DNA of 64,000 bases from Pradoshia sp. D12 (lineage in GTDB: Bacteria > Bacillota > Bacilli > Bacillales > Pradoshiaceae). This document shows positions 1 to 8,473 of the stretch, piece by piece (within the stretch, counting starts at the first letter, position 1; each line of letters begins with the position of its first letter). The notes under the pieces were generated by a model. The model was not told the origin of the DNA. It worked only from the letters and a program-made list of their open reading frames with translations, and searched no databases. The translations under genes were made by a program, and so were the position numbers. Location: positions 2,793,587 to 2,857,586 of the forward strand of contig NZ_CP044545.1 in assembly GCF_008935075.1 (NCBI RefSeq), read 5' to 3'.

Positions 1-10
1 AAACAAATAA

Positions 11-58
11 AACCCCTCCCCCCTTACTTACTCATTTTTAATCTGGGAGAGAGAGGTT
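11..58 (-). terminator. Terminator after splB
   Basis: Read on the minus strand, a run AACCTCTCTCTCCC (45-58) pairs through many G-U pairs with GGGGGGAGGGGTT (11-23) and is followed by TTTTATTTG. It folds well only in minus-strand RNA, which fits the end of splB at position 68. Confidence 0.65.
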
Positions 59-67
59 TAGAACACA

Positions 68-1096
68 TTAGGTAAAGTATTGTATTTCTGCATTCGGAAA
101 GAACTCTTTGATTGAGTTTTCTATATGAGTTTTCAAAGCATTCGCTTCTTCATCAGGATAGACATATTTCCCTATACCGTATTTCCCCCATTTATACTTA
201 CGCTTCGTTTCATCCATCTCAAGCTTTGTCTTAGGATATCGTGCTTGAATAACTTTTTTTGCCGGCTTTGTAAAGCGATGCTGGATGAGTTCAAAGCTAA
301 TTTTCATCATGGACAGCTCTTCACCTAACGCATGCCTCAAACGATCAAATAATTCGTAATATCCTTCTTCCCAGCCTTCATGCATATATATCGGAGCGAC
401 TATAAACCCAAGATGATATCCCGCTGCTGCCACTTTTCGAGCAGCCTCCAACCGCTCATCAAACGAAGAGGTTCCTGGCTCAAAATTTTTTATAACATAA
501 CGGGAGTTTATGGAGAAGCGGAAACTGGTTTTTCCATTATGTCTAGCATCAAGCAAATGATCGACATGATGAAATTTAGTTACAAATCGTAATCTTCCAT
601 ATTCAGTACTGCCGATAAAATTAATCGTTTCCTTTAAGGAATGCGTGAGGTGATCAATACCTACTATATCGGAGGTACAAGCCGCCTCAAATCTTGTGAT
701 TTCCGGCGCTCTCTGTTCCATATATTTACTTGCCTGTTCAAAAATCTCTTCTAGATTCACGTACACTCTAATATAGGGCTTACTGCCAAGCGTTGTTTGT
801 AAATAACAATAATGACAATGCCCCATACATCCTGTAGCCAGCGGGATCGCATACTCTGCTGAAGGCTTTGATGTATCAAATTTTAATGTCTTCCGTATTC
901 CAATCACCATCGTGGATTTGGCGATTCGATATTTTTGCAGTTCATTATCACCGGGCAAATCGCGAATCTGATTATGGGATGTGGTTTGCCTAATTTCCAC
1001 TGGCAGGCTCTGAAATTTTTCATATAAAGCCTTTCCTAACGGATATTCCAATGCTTTAGGTTCAAAATAAACTAATTGAGGAATAAATGGTTTCAT
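68..1096 (-). CDS. splB: Spore photoproduct lyase
   Basis: Radical SAM enzyme that repairs the 5-thyminyl-5,6-dihydrothymine lesion in DNA of germinating spores. The protein of 342 residues has the CX3CX2C iron-sulfur motif (GCMGHCHYC, Cys90, 94 and 97) and a further Cys140 in ACTSDIVG that matches the H-atom-donor cysteine region of the family. I chose the ATG at 1096 because AGGTG lies six bases upstream; the in-frame GTG at 1105 overlaps that ribosome binding site. This start gives the length and cysteine numbering remembered for B. subtilis SplB. No splA is seen in the window. It implies a spore former. Confidence 0.95.
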   Translation of the reverse strand: MKPFIPQLVYFEPKALEYPLGKALYEKFQSLPVEIRQTTSHNQIRDLPGDNELQKYRIAKSTMVIGIRKTLKFDTSKPSAEYAIPLATGCMGHCHYCYLQTTLGSKPYIRVYVNLEEIFEQASKYMEQRAPEITRFEAACTSDIVGIDHLTHSLKETINFIGSTEYGRLRFVTKFHHVDHLLDARHNGKTSFRFSINSRYVIKNFEPGTSSFDERLEAARKVAAAGYHLGFIVAPIYMHEGWEEGYYELFDRLRHALGEELSMMKISFELIQHRFTKPAKKVIQARYPKTKLEMDETKRKYKWGKYGIGKYVYPDEEANALKTHIENSIKEFFPNAEIQYFT

Positions 1097-1136
1097 GTTT
1101 TTCACCTACTTAACAGATAGTGTGTTCAGAAATAAA

Positions 1137-1170
1137 AAAAAGGATGGCGTTAATCTTTACCATCCTTTTT
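1137..1170 (-). terminator. Terminator between nrdJ and splB
   Basis: AAAGGATGG (1139-1147) pairs with CCATCCTTT (1160-1168), with T-rich flanks on both sides. It lies 23 bases past the nrdJ stop. Confidence 0.85.
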
Positions 1171-1192
1171 ATCACTTATATCAATTTTTTAT

Positions 1193-3745
1193 TTACAATC
1201 CACATTTAAGCTGAGCACCGCAGTTCGTACATGTATTGCACCCACCAAGTTCCTCCACTTTTCCTTGGCGGCAGACCGGACAAGTATTTCCAACTTCGCT
1301 TCCGATTGTTACGCTTGTTGATTCAAGTGCATCAATTGTGTCGATAAGAACAACATGCTGCTTCGTATGTTGTGGCTGAGTGGATTGATCCGTATCGTTT
1401 TCAGCCTTTAACGTTAATACCTGTGTATCACGGCTTCCATCTACGTATACAGTTCCACCCTTAGCTCCGCCTTTATATAGACGCTCATACACTCGTTCTA
1501 CTTGTTCAACGGAATATCCTTTCGGTGCATTTACCGTTTTACTGATCGAGCTATCAATCCAACGTTGGATAATGCATTGTACATCAGCGTGTTTCTCAGG
1601 AGTTAAATCCATTGCAGAAATAAACCATGAAGGTAGATTATTGCTGTCTGCATTAGGATTGCGACGTAAATACTCTTCTACTATATCAGCTTTCACTTCA
1701 ATAAATTTACCCAAACGTCCGCTTCTGAAATATGTGAATGAGAAGTATGGTTCAAGACCTGTAGAAACACCTACCATTGTACCAGTGCTTCCAGTAGGAG
1801 CAACTGTTAACAAATGTGAGTTACGAATACCATATTTCATGATTCCTTCACGAATATGTTCAGGCATTTTTTTCATATACCCTGTATTAATAAAACGTGT
1901 GCGCAATTCTTTCGTTTCTTCCTCTGATTCACCAACTAAGAATGGGAAGCTGCCTTTTTCTTTCGCGATTTCAATAGATTCCTCATATGCTGCAGTTGCA
2001 ATTGTTTCAAATACAATATCAACCAGCTTATTTCCTTCTTCGGAACCATATTCTTTTTCACAATAAATAAGCATATCATGCAGACCCATTACACCTAGGC
2101 CAACGCGTCTTTCCCCTAGAGCCTGTTTTTTATTGGCTTCAAGGAAGTATGGAGTCGCGTTAATAACATTATCCTGCATGCGCACGCCCACTTTTACCGT
2201 TTGTTTCAGTTTCTCCAAGTCCACTTGTTTGCGATCTTTATCTGTCATTTCAGCCAGATTGACAGCAGCCAAGTTACATACAGAATAAGGAGCCAATGGC
2301 TGTTCCCCACAAGGATTCGTCGCAACTACTTTTTGACCGTACGCTTTAGCGTTTGTCATATCGTTTGCATTATCGATAAAGAAAATGCCCGGCTCCGCAG
2401 AATAAGTCGCACAGATATTGATTAAATTCCATAATTCGCGAGCTTTAATTTTACGATATACACGCACAGCATAACCTAGTTTCTCCCATTCGCGTACATC
2501 ACCGCAATCAGCCCATTTTTCATTATAGGCTTTCATATCTTCTTCATTATAGGACTCAACATCCGGGAATCGAAGTTCATATTCTCCGTCATTTTCTACA
2601 GCTTCCATAAATTCTTTTGTTAAGCACACTGAAATATTGGCACCTGTTAAAAAGTCTGGATTATGAACAGTATCATTTCCACCAGCGGAAAGTTTTTCTT
2701 CTGCTTCCTTAATGATTGCCTCATTAAATCCGCCAAACCCCGAGATGTTTTTATAATTGACTATGCCTTGATACATGGCTTCCTCTTGCATTGTGAGCGG
2801 AGTGAATTTCAATTTTTCAGATGCATGTCTACGAATTACTTCATCCTTGCTGACTTCCATTAAGAAGCGCAAAATTTTAGGATTTTGCATTTTTGAGATG
2901 ATAAATTCTACGATATCCGGATGCCAGTCAGAGAGCATAATCATTTGAGCTCCGCGACGGGAACCACCCTGTTCAACTAAGTGAGTTAATTTTGCAATAT
3001 CATCCAACCAGGATACTGCACCTGAGGATTTTCCGTTTACACCGCGAGCAAGCGTGTTTCTTGGACGTAAAGTGGAACCATTCGTACCGACACCGCCTCC
3101 GCGACTCATAATTTCCATCACATGTTTGCGATGTTCAGAAATCCCTTCACGGCTGTCATTAATAAATGGCATTACATAGCAGTTAAAGTAGGTTACTTCT
3201 GTTTCAGAACCGGCTCCATAGAGCACACGTCCTGCCGGGATAAAATTCGTTTGAACTAATTCATTATAAAATTTATCAAACCATTCCTTGCGTTTCTCTT
3301 CCGTTTTTTCAACTTCAGCCAAACCGCGTGCATTCCGTTTCGCAATCTGTTCATAATAAATTTCAAGTGGTTTTTCAATGACGTCGAGTGATTTACAAAT
3401 CAGACCGGTTTTAATTTCATCATGCTTGTCCAAGGATGAGCGGAATTCTTCTTCAACCAATACATGTGCTTTCTTGGCTTCCCAATCAATATGTTGGATG
3501 TACCCAAGTCCACGGGCAGGAAATTTTGGGTCTTCTTTAATGGTAAGTACAACAAAATCTCCATTACTAAGTGTCATTTTTTCCGTATCTTTGAAGGAAT
3601 AGCGATCTATCATCACAAGCCTTGAAACACCCTTATACGTCTTATTCATGTCTGGAGTAATCGGAAAAACTTGCGGAAATAGGGCTATATCTTTATTTAA
3701 CCTTTCGACATTTATAGACAACTTGCGATTTGTTACAGTAGGCAA
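1193..3745 (-). CDS. nrdJ: Vitamin B12-dependent ribonucleotide reductase, class II
   Basis: Reduces ribonucleotides to deoxyribonucleotides using adenosylcobalamin, so it needs neither oxygen nor a separate radical subunit. The 850-residue protein shows the active-site strand NPCGEQPL, a phosphate-binding APTGSTGT segment, FNCYV with the first redox cysteine, and a C-terminal zinc-ribbon-like tail with CPVC, CNTC and CGAQLKCGL that is expected to carry the re-reducing cysteines. The open frame extends to 3766, but GGAGAG sits six bases before a TTG at 3745, so I use that start. B. subtilis uses the class Ib NrdEF enzyme instead. NrdR-like boxes lie upstream; no cobalamin riboswitch was seen. 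Confidence 0.95.
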   Translation of the reverse strand: MPTVTNRKLSINVERLNKDIALFPQVFPITPDMNKTYKGVSRLVMIDRYSFKDTEKMTLSNGDFVVLTIKEDPKFPARGLGYIQHIDWEAKKAHVLVEEEFRSSLDKHDEIKTGLICKSLDVIEKPLEIYYEQIAKRNARGLAEVEKTEEKRKEWFDKFYNELVQTNFIPAGRVLYGAGSETEVTYFNCYVMPFINDSREGISEHRKHVMEIMSRGGGVGTNGSTLRPRNTLARGVNGKSSGAVSWLDDIAKLTHLVEQGGSRRGAQMIMLSDWHPDIVEFIISKMQNPKILRFLMEVSKDEVIRRHASEKLKFTPLTMQEEAMYQGIVNYKNISGFGGFNEAIIKEAEEKLSAGGNDTVHNPDFLTGANISVCLTKEFMEAVENDGEYELRFPDVESYNEEDMKAYNEKWADCGDVREWEKLGYAVRVYRKIKARELWNLINICATYSAEPGIFFIDNANDMTNAKAYGQKVVATNPCGEQPLAPYSVCNLAAVNLAEMTDKDRKQVDLEKLKQTVKVGVRMQDNVINATPYFLEANKKQALGERRVGLGVMGLHDMLIYCEKEYGSEEGNKLVDIVFETIATAAYEESIEIAKEKGSFPFLVGESEEETKELRTRFINTGYMKKMPEHIREGIMKYGIRNSHLLTVAPTGSTGTMVGVSTGLEPYFSFTYFRSGRLGKFIEVKADIVEEYLRRNPNADSNNLPSWFISAMDLTPEKHADVQCIIQRWIDSSISKTVNAPKGYSVEQVERVYERLYKGGAKGGTVYVDGSRDTQVLTLKAENDTDQSTQPQHTKQHVVLIDTIDALESTSVTIGSEVGNTCPVCRQGKVEELGGCNTCTNCGAQLKCGL

Positions 3746-3845
3746 TTTGATCTCTCCTTCAACCAATAATATTATCTCTTTTTTATTTATCTTTGTTAAG
3801 TTCTTAAATGAATATCTCTACGTTATCATAGGCTACATTTTAATT

Positions 3846-3893
3846 CAACATATAGTATTTGTATTTTTATAATTCATACCACATATAGTGTCT
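3846..3893 (-). promoter_or_regulatory. Paired NrdR-type boxes upstream of nrdJ
   Basis: On the minus strand two sites, ATACTATATGTTGAAT (3844-3859) and ACACTATATGTGGTAT (3877-3892), share the core ACTATATGT and lie 33 bp apart, about three helical turns. From memory the NrdR consensus is ACACWATATATWGTGT; I count about 12 and 13 of 16 matches. NrdR is the ATP/dATP-sensing repressor of ribonucleotide reductase genes, and the sites lie about 100 bp before the nrdJ start, so repression by NrdR is likely. Confidence 0.72.
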
Positions 3894-4312
3894 GGAGCAT
3901 CTTCTGCTAAAATTGTCAATTATTAAAATTTTACAAAAAGTAAAGAAAATCAAAGATATAATCTTCTTTTTAACTATTTTCGAACCAAAATAAACAAAAT
4001 CTCAGCTTGCATATTATGAAGCTTAACTATGCTTCATATAACAGCATTTTTGCATTTTCGACCCAAAATTTTTTTCCTAAAAAATAAATTTTTGTCCATA
4101 ATGCACGATACTTGATTTATAGTGATTTGTAAACTTATTGTCCTTTCTAATAACGCTATATCGATATAACCATTATTTTGAATCCAAAGACAATATGTCT
4201 ACCTTCCTAAATGCAATAATTTTTTATCACAAATTCGTAAACTATTACCAGAAATTTTTTTTGCCAGACAAATATACGAACTGTATAATAGTAAAGTGAA
4301 CAGAAAGAGAAA
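3894..4312. other. AT-rich divergent intergenic region, nrdJ and yqhL
   Basis: No open frame is credible here. The region holds a perfect 8-bp inverted repeat (TATGAAGC, 8-base loop, GCTTCATA) at 4015-4038 and the yqhL promoter at its right end. Two short direct repeats of the form CGAMCCAAAAT occur near 3981 and 4060. I see no cobalamin riboswitch elements. Confidence 0.5.
4261..4289 (+). promoter_or_regulatory. SigA-type promoter of yqhL
   Basis: TTGCCA (4261-4266), a 17-base spacer and TATAAT (4284-4289). It lies 24 bases before the proposed yqhL start. Confidence 0.8.
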
Positions 4313-4708
4313 GTGGGGATTGAATTGCCAACATCATTAATCGTATTAATTGTTCTGGCTGTATTGATCATTGGATATTCCATCTACAGTTGGTTCTCCA
4401 GCAAAAAAATGGTTACGACATTGTCCCAAGAGGACTTTAAAGCTGGCTATCGAAAAGCTCAGTTAATAGATGTTCGTGAGCAAAAAGAGTTTGATGGCGG
4501 ACATATTTTAGGAGCCCGCAACATACCTTCAACACAATTGAAAATGCGTATGAAGGAACTCCGCAAAGATAAACCTGTTTATCTTTATTGTCAAAGCGGA
4601 ATGAGAAGCACACGAGCTGCTCAGATGCTATATAAAAAAGGCTATCGTGAACTTTATCAACTCGAGGGCGGCTTCAAACAATGGAAGGGTAAAATTAAAA
4701 CTAAATAA
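4313..4708 (+). CDS. yqhL: Membrane-anchored rhodanese-like protein
   Basis: Single-domain rhodanese (sulfurtransferase fold) behind one N-terminal membrane helix (about residues 6-25, hydrophobic Ile/Leu/Val-rich). The domain includes LIDVRE, the GGHI segment and the active-site loop CQSGMRS with the catalytic cysteine, and ends with GGFKQWKG. Length 131 is typical of YqhL. The start is uncertain: GTG at 4313 and TTG at 4325 both lack a strong ribosome binding site. It has its own promoter and terminator, so it is monocistronic. In B. subtilis yqhL lies next to gcvPB; here about 11 kb of other genes separates them. The sulfur acceptor is not known from sequence. Confidence 0.9.
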   Translation: MGIELPTSLIVLIVLAVLIIGYSIYSWFSSKKMVTTLSQEDFKAGYRKAQLIDVREQKEFDGGHILGARNIPSTQLKMRMKELRKDKPVYLYCQSGMRSTRAAQMLYKKGYRELYQLEGGFKQWKGKIKTK

Positions 4709-4712
4709 AATC

Positions 4713-4746
4713 AAAGAGCCAATGCAGGGTATGCACTTGGCTCTTT
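4713..4746. terminator. Terminator shared by convergent yqhL and the DUF1836 gene
   Basis: AAAGAGCCAA (4713-4722) pairs with TTGGCTCTTT (4737-4746), with an extra inner TGCA pair. Confidence 0.85.
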
Positions 4747-4765
4747 ATAATTAAACGGATATTTT

Positions 4766-5368
4766 TTATGATTTCGTTTTATTACCACTGTTAAATTCAT
4801 CTACCAGATTCTCTGCTGCTTTTTTATACAGCTGGCTCATATGAGAAAGAGAAGCGATCATTAATAATTTCTCAAAATATTCAACATCGCCATTGAACTC
4901 ATCCAGAGTGCCGCCTAAATGTACCCCTTCTTCTTTTGCCTCAGAGATACTCTCTAGTATGTCTTCTTTAAATTTATGAGCATTGTGATCAGTCAAGCGC
5001 AGAAAGCTGGAATACAGCTCATCAAGCTGTAAGTCTTCCTCTACTATCTTAGTGTTCAAGGGTCCCAGAATCGTTTTAATGTCACTTATAGAGAGTGTCC
5101 CTTTCAACTGATAAATCAGGCTGATTACTATTAAATGCCGCTTAGAATATTTTTTATTTTTAATAGGAAAAAATACTTTACCCTTGGCATAATTGTTAAT
5201 CATCGTTTTAGTTAAAACTTTTTCATCATCATTCCGCTTAGACATTTTGAATTTACTCTCGAATAATTGAATGACTTGATCCATATATAAATCAATATCT
5301 GGTATATCCTCTAATGTGATTTTATCTTGCAATCCCAGTTGATTGATAAGTTCTTCATTGTTTTTCAT
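4766..5368 (-). CDS. DUF1836 family protein
   Basis: A soluble 200-residue protein. The central segment with LTKTMINNYAKG, FFP and KKYSKRH, followed by a helical region, matches what I recall of DUF1836, a family resembling MerR-type DNA-binding proteins in which an HTH selects the promoter. There are no membrane segments. The start ATG has AGAGGT eight bases upstream. It converges on yqhL and is followed by the shared terminator. Its regulon, if it is a regulator, cannot be told from sequence. Confidence 0.75.
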   Translation of the reverse strand: MKNNEELINQLGLQDKITLEDIPDIDLYMDQVIQLFESKFKMSKRNDDEKVLTKTMINNYAKGKVFFPIKNKKYSKRHLIVISLIYQLKGTLSISDIKTILGPLNTKIVEEDLQLDELYSSFLRLTDHNAHKFKEDILESISEAKEEGVHLGGTLDEFNGDVEYFEKLLMIASLSHMSQLYKKAAENLVDEFNSGNKTKS

Positions 5369-5450
5369 TTTGTAACCTCTGTTTACTAATAGTAATTTCT
5401 ATTATACATTAACCATTCAGATTCTGTAAGGATGGTGAACTTTTAGCATT

Positions 5451-6128
5451 TTATAATTTATCGGAATACTTGGCAATTTGCTCTATCTCATAGGAAGCAA
5501 CTTCATTTATACCCTTTTTATCCTGCAGCGCACATATATACATAGCCTCTGCCACCATTTTTCCTTGTACCGGCTTATATTTCTTAAGAGGACCTTTAAA
5601 TACAAACGGGCAAGATTTACTGACTAAAGCTGCCAATCCCTCTCCCAATCTAAATTCTTGCCTATTCCCCAATAAAAGTGATGGTCTAAAAATGGTTAGA
5701 CTGTTTAATTGAAGCTGTTTCAATGCAGTCTCCAGTTGCCCTTTTGTTTTGCTGTAAAACACATGGGATTTTTCATCAGCACCCATTGCAGAAATAATTA
5801 AGAATTGACGAACCTGGTGCTGTTTAGCATTCTCTGCAAGCATCAACGGGTATGTATAATCGACTTTCCTAAACGCTTCCTTTGTCTTCGCTTTCTTAAT
5901 GGTTGTACCCAAACAGCAAAAAATACAATCAACATCACTTGGTAGAGGTTCCTGATCCAATTGTTCAAAATCCGGAAAACTTTCCCTAAGCTTTGAATGT
6001 TGAATACCCGTGCTGGTCCTTACCCATACAATCACTTTCTCAAATTCACGTGAATCCAAAAGCGTTGTCACCAATTCCTTTCCAACTAATCCGGTTGCCC
6101 CAATTACTAACCCTACTTTACCGGTCAT
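5451..6128 (-). CDS. NAD(P)-binding atypical short-chain dehydrogenase
   Basis: A 225-residue Rossmann protein. GATGLVGKEL at residues 10-19 is the atypical dinucleotide-binding motif, CCLGTT follows the fourth strand, and YSKTKGQLE supplies a YxxxK pair. It resembles the HTATIP2/TIP30-like oxidoreductases (B. subtilis YraR-like). GGAGG lies seven bases before the ATG. It sits alone on the minus strand, divergent from the small DUF4023 gene. The substrate is unknown. Confidence 0.8.
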   Translation of the reverse strand: MTGKVGLVIGATGLVGKELVTTLLDSREFEKVIVWVRTSTGIQHSKLRESFPDFEQLDQEPLPSDVDCIFCCLGTTIKKAKTKEAFRKVDYTYPLMLAENAKQHQVRQFLIISAMGADEKSHVFYSKTKGQLETALKQLQLNSLTIFRPSLLLGNRQEFRLGEGLAALVSKSCPFVFKGPLKKYKPVQGKMVAEAMYICALQDKKGINEVASYEIEQIAKYSDKL

Positions 6129-6248
6129 CTATTTTCCTCCATCTACCCTTTATTTTCGTTTCCTCTATTATAATCTATTTTCGTCATGCATGAATTCCAT
6201 TAAAATTGAGAAAATAACTATAAATCCATAAGAGGGAGGATGAAATAT

Positions 6249-6374
6249 ATGAAAGAAGAAAGCACTCATGAATTTGTAGAAAATTTGCATGAAAAGCAAC
6301 AAAAGGCTGAAAAGAACCAAGCTAAACAAGGATATGGACGTCCAAGCAAAAAACTTCCAAATAAACAGCATTAA
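6249..6374 (+). CDS. Small DUF4023-type protein
   Basis: Encodes 41 residues (MKEESTHEFVENLHE at the start, GYGRPSKKLPNKQH at the end). The very polar, Lys/Gln-rich composition and the conserved GRPSKKLPNKQH tail match small DUF4023 proteins of Bacillaceae as I remember them. I chose the ATG at 6249, which has GGGAGG nine bases upstream; the ATG at 6240 touches the ribosome binding site. A strong terminator follows, so this is a complete small transcription unit. Function unknown. Confidence 0.8.
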   Translation: MKEESTHEFVENLHEKQQKAEKNQAKQGYGRPSKKLPNKQH

Positions 6375-6390
6375 TACCTTGTAATCGAAT

Positions 6391-6419
6391 GCCATGAGTT
6401 ATGTTTCTCATGGCTTTTT
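6391..6419 (+). terminator. Terminator after the DUF4023 gene
   Basis: GCCATGAG (6391-6398) and CTCATGGC (6407-6414) followed by TTTTT. Confidence 0.9.
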
Positions 6420-6421
6420 GC

Positions 6422-6509
6422 TTACTTGCCAGCCTTTCTTACGATTAATCCCATAAATAGAGTAACACCTATTAGTAGTACCACTAAAACCCATTACTTC
6501 CATTAACAT
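6422..6509 (-). pseudogene. Frameshifted small single-helix membrane protein
   Basis: On the minus strand AGGGA lies five bases before ATG at 6509, which reads MLMEVMG. After the run GGG near 6490-6492 another frame continues as VLVVLLIGVTLFMGLIVRKAGK and stops at 6422. Together they would make a typical short membrane peptide with a basic C-terminus. The whole spans 88 bases, one more than a multiple of three, so a one-base insertion in the G run would explain the break. It could be a decayed gene, a sequencing error or chance. Confidence 0.35.
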
Positions 6510-6587
6510 AAAATTCCCTGTTAGATAGCATTATTTTATAAAGCCCTCAAAAATTCATAATATTGCTCCTTCTTATATTGCAGGTTA

Positions 6588-6854
6588 GTGGAATCAAACA
6601 ACCTTATATATTCATATCTTAGGAAAAATGATTTGGGTGTGATTAAAGAATATGAAAACAAAACACATAATCAAGTTGTTTTCTATACGATTAGGTGGTC
6701 TACCATTAAAAAATTTTTAGTACTAGATTTTATAACAGGTACAGGTATTTATTATGCATTTAAAATTATTTCATCCAGCGTTTTAGTTGGTGTTTTAGGA
6801 AGTATTATTTGTACCGAAGGGATTAAACGGTTACCTGGCAAACTAATGCGTTGA
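6588..6854 (+). CDS. Hypothetical small membrane protein
   Basis: An 88-codon open frame with a GTG start and only a weak ribosome binding site (AGG three bases upstream). The N-terminal half is polar; residues 43-77 are hydrophobic and glycine-rich (FLVLDFITGTGIYY, then VLVGVLGSIICTEGI), which could be two short membrane segments. I do not recognise the family. No promoter or terminator of its own is clear, and it may be a remnant. Confidence 0.35.
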   Translation: MESNNLIYSYLRKNDLGVIKEYENKTHNQVVFYTIRWSTIKKFLVLDFITGTGIYYAFKIISSSVLVGVLGSIICTEGIKRLPGKLMR

Positions 6855-6975
6855 TTGGAAAGGGTAAGGATTCTAGCTAGTTATTATGTTTGTTAATATG
6901 AAAATAGCCCCACCAAAAAGGAAGTAGCTTATTGGACTAACGCTCTTTCAGTTTAAGTAATTTTTATCACAACAG

Positions 6976-7000
6976 AACCCTCCTATTGACTAGGAGGGTT
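6976..7000 (-). terminator. Terminator after the nuclease gene
   Basis: AACCCTCCTA (6976-6985) pairs with TAGGAGGGTT (6991-7000) with a five-base loop. It lies 24 bases past the stop of the minus-strand gene and may act in both directions. Confidence 0.8.
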
Positions 7001-7024
7001 TTAATATTTCTATAGTCTAGATGC

Positions 7025-8473
7025 CTACTCACCTACCATCCCATCACCATCGTTATCCCGCATATAAGGGTACAACCAGTGGTCACTCGTTATAGGCATA
7101 CTGAAACCTGCATCTTTTGCTTCTTTAATCGTCACCTCACCATTACCGTTCGTATCGACACTAGAAATATTACCGCCTGTATTTGAACTGATTGAGTTTT
7201 CACTTGAACTAGTTGAGTTTTTACTTGAACTGGTTGAGTTAGAAGACTTGCTTTCTGTTAAACCAAGTGATTGGTTTACTTCATCCGGGTTAACATTGTC
7301 AAATTTATCTACAACTTTGTTGCCCTTGATGGTATACGTATACTTATAGCTTGAAGGAACCTGTGTTTTTGTATTCGGATAGGTGATAATTGCTTCAAAA
7401 TTTGTCGCACCACCTGCATCACGAATCACTTTTTCCATATATGCTTGGTCGCCATACCTGTTCAATGTACTTTCTTGTGGGGTAATATTATAAGCATTCG
7501 ATACCCCTCCTAGAGAGTCAGCTATGATATGTCCTTCATCAAAATTATCACTTTCAACACCCGGAACTTTTGCCTCATCAGAGTAATATCTACCAGATGA
7601 TGTTACAGGCTCGCTACTGTCATCTTGTAGAATAATCTCGTCCGCAATGACACGTACTAGTTGCCCGTATTCATTAGTAAACGCCCAATATTTGCGATCC
7701 CCATAGCCGATATCCACGACAACATTGGGTTCACGATAACCAGATAAATCGCCACCATCCACTTTGATAAGTTTGTATCCTGAGAACTGTGTCTCCTCTT
7801 TTTTCTTAGCTTCCGCCTTTGTCTTAGCTTCTGCTTCTGCCTTTGCCTTAGCCTCCGCTTCCGCCTTTGCCTTAGCCTCCGCTTCCGCCTTTGCCTTAGC
7901 CTCCGCTTCTTCCTTTGCCTTAGCCTCCGCTTCCGCCTTTGCCTTAGCCTCCGCTTCCGCCTTTGCCTTAGCCTCCGCTTCTTCCTTCGCCTCAGCCTCC
8001 GCTTCCGCCTTTGCCTTAGCCTCTGCTTCTTCCTTCGCTTTAGTTTTTTCTTCCTCTGCTTTAACCGTACCTACTTCTTGCTGTTGCTCTACCTGTGCGC
8101 TACTATCAGCAGACTCTTCTACTGGAGGAATTATTGAACTTAAAGTAATACATAATATCGCTGCAGCACCAAAAATCATTACTACATGCAACCTTTTGGC
8201 TTCAGGAGCTCTCTTCAAAACAAAGCTCGGTTTAATTAAGCCCACAAATAAAGCTGCGATAGATACTAGAAATAGGATAAGAAGCAAATTATCAATTACT
8301 GAAGGTGACAGTATCCAAATAAAAGATACTGCTATTGCGCCCCCAAAAACCCGCCACACAAATGGCTTATTTCTTTTAGTTTCTGGAAGCCATGAAAGAA
8401 CAACGTTCGGATCATTCAAACCTACGATTAGACCTAGAAAAGATATTAAAAGCAGTCCAACCAACAAAGCCAT
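7025..8473 (-). CDS. Membrane-anchored DNA/RNA non-specific endonuclease with Excalibur-like tail
   Basis: 482 residues in four parts. Residues 1-115 carry about four membrane helices built from two related halves, each with VGLxxPxxVL, PExKR and FGxA. Residues 135-225 are a low-complexity Ala/Glu/Lys linker. Residues 230-400 hold a nuclease domain of the Endonuclea_NS_2 type with DEGHIIADSLGG and YNITPQ, the expected catalytic His and metal-binding Asn region. The C-terminus has an Excalibur-like calcium motif (DTNGNGEVTIKEA, then DNDGDGMVGE). I start at ATG 8473, which follows GGAGG; the frame runs on to 8515 without a better site. The likely job is hydrolysis of nucleic acid outside the cell, in nutrition or competition. 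Confidence 0.85.
   Translation of the reverse strand: MALLVGLLLISFLGLIVGLNDPNVVLSWLPETKRNKPFVWRVFGGAIAVSFIWILSPSVIDNLLLILFLVSIAALFVGLIKPSFVLKRAPEAKRLHVVMIFGAAAILCITLSSIIPPVEESADSSAQVEQQQEVGTVKAEEEKTKAKEEAEAKAKAEAEAEAKEEAEAKAKAEAEAKAKAEAEAKAKEEAEAKAKAEAEAKAKAEAEAKAKAEAEAKTKAEAKKKEETQFSGYKLIKVDGGDLSGYREPNVVVDIGYGDRKYWAFTNEYGQLVRVIADEIILQDDSSEPVTSSGRYYSDEAKVPGVESDNFDEGHIIADSLGGVSNAYNITPQESTLNRYGDQAYMEKVIRDAGGATNFEAIITYPNTKTQVPSSYKYTYTIKGNKVVDKFDNVNPDEVNQSLGLTESKSSNSTSSSKNSTSSSENSISSNTGGNISSVDTNGNGEVTIKEAKDAGFSMPITSDHWLYPYMRDNDGDGMVGE
7807..8040. repeat. 24-bp coding tandem repeat in the nuclease linker
   Basis: Units of the form GCCTTTGCCTTAGCCTCCGC plus TTCC recur about nine times in the plus-strand reading. 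Every third unit or so has TTCTTC in place of TTCCGC, so there is also a 72-bp higher-order period. Each 24-bp unit codes for eight residues of the Ala/Glu/Lys linker, so gain or loss of units keeps the frame. Copy number probably varies between strains. Confidence 0.85.

Noticed and set aside
3746-4260. Cobalamin riboswitch before nrdJ
   Set aside because: The region is very AT-rich and lacks the conserved GCCACTG-type core; NrdR-like boxes are seen instead.
6168-6395. 75-codon minus-strand frame
   Set aside because: Antisense to the small DUF4023 gene, which has a proper ribosome binding site and terminator.
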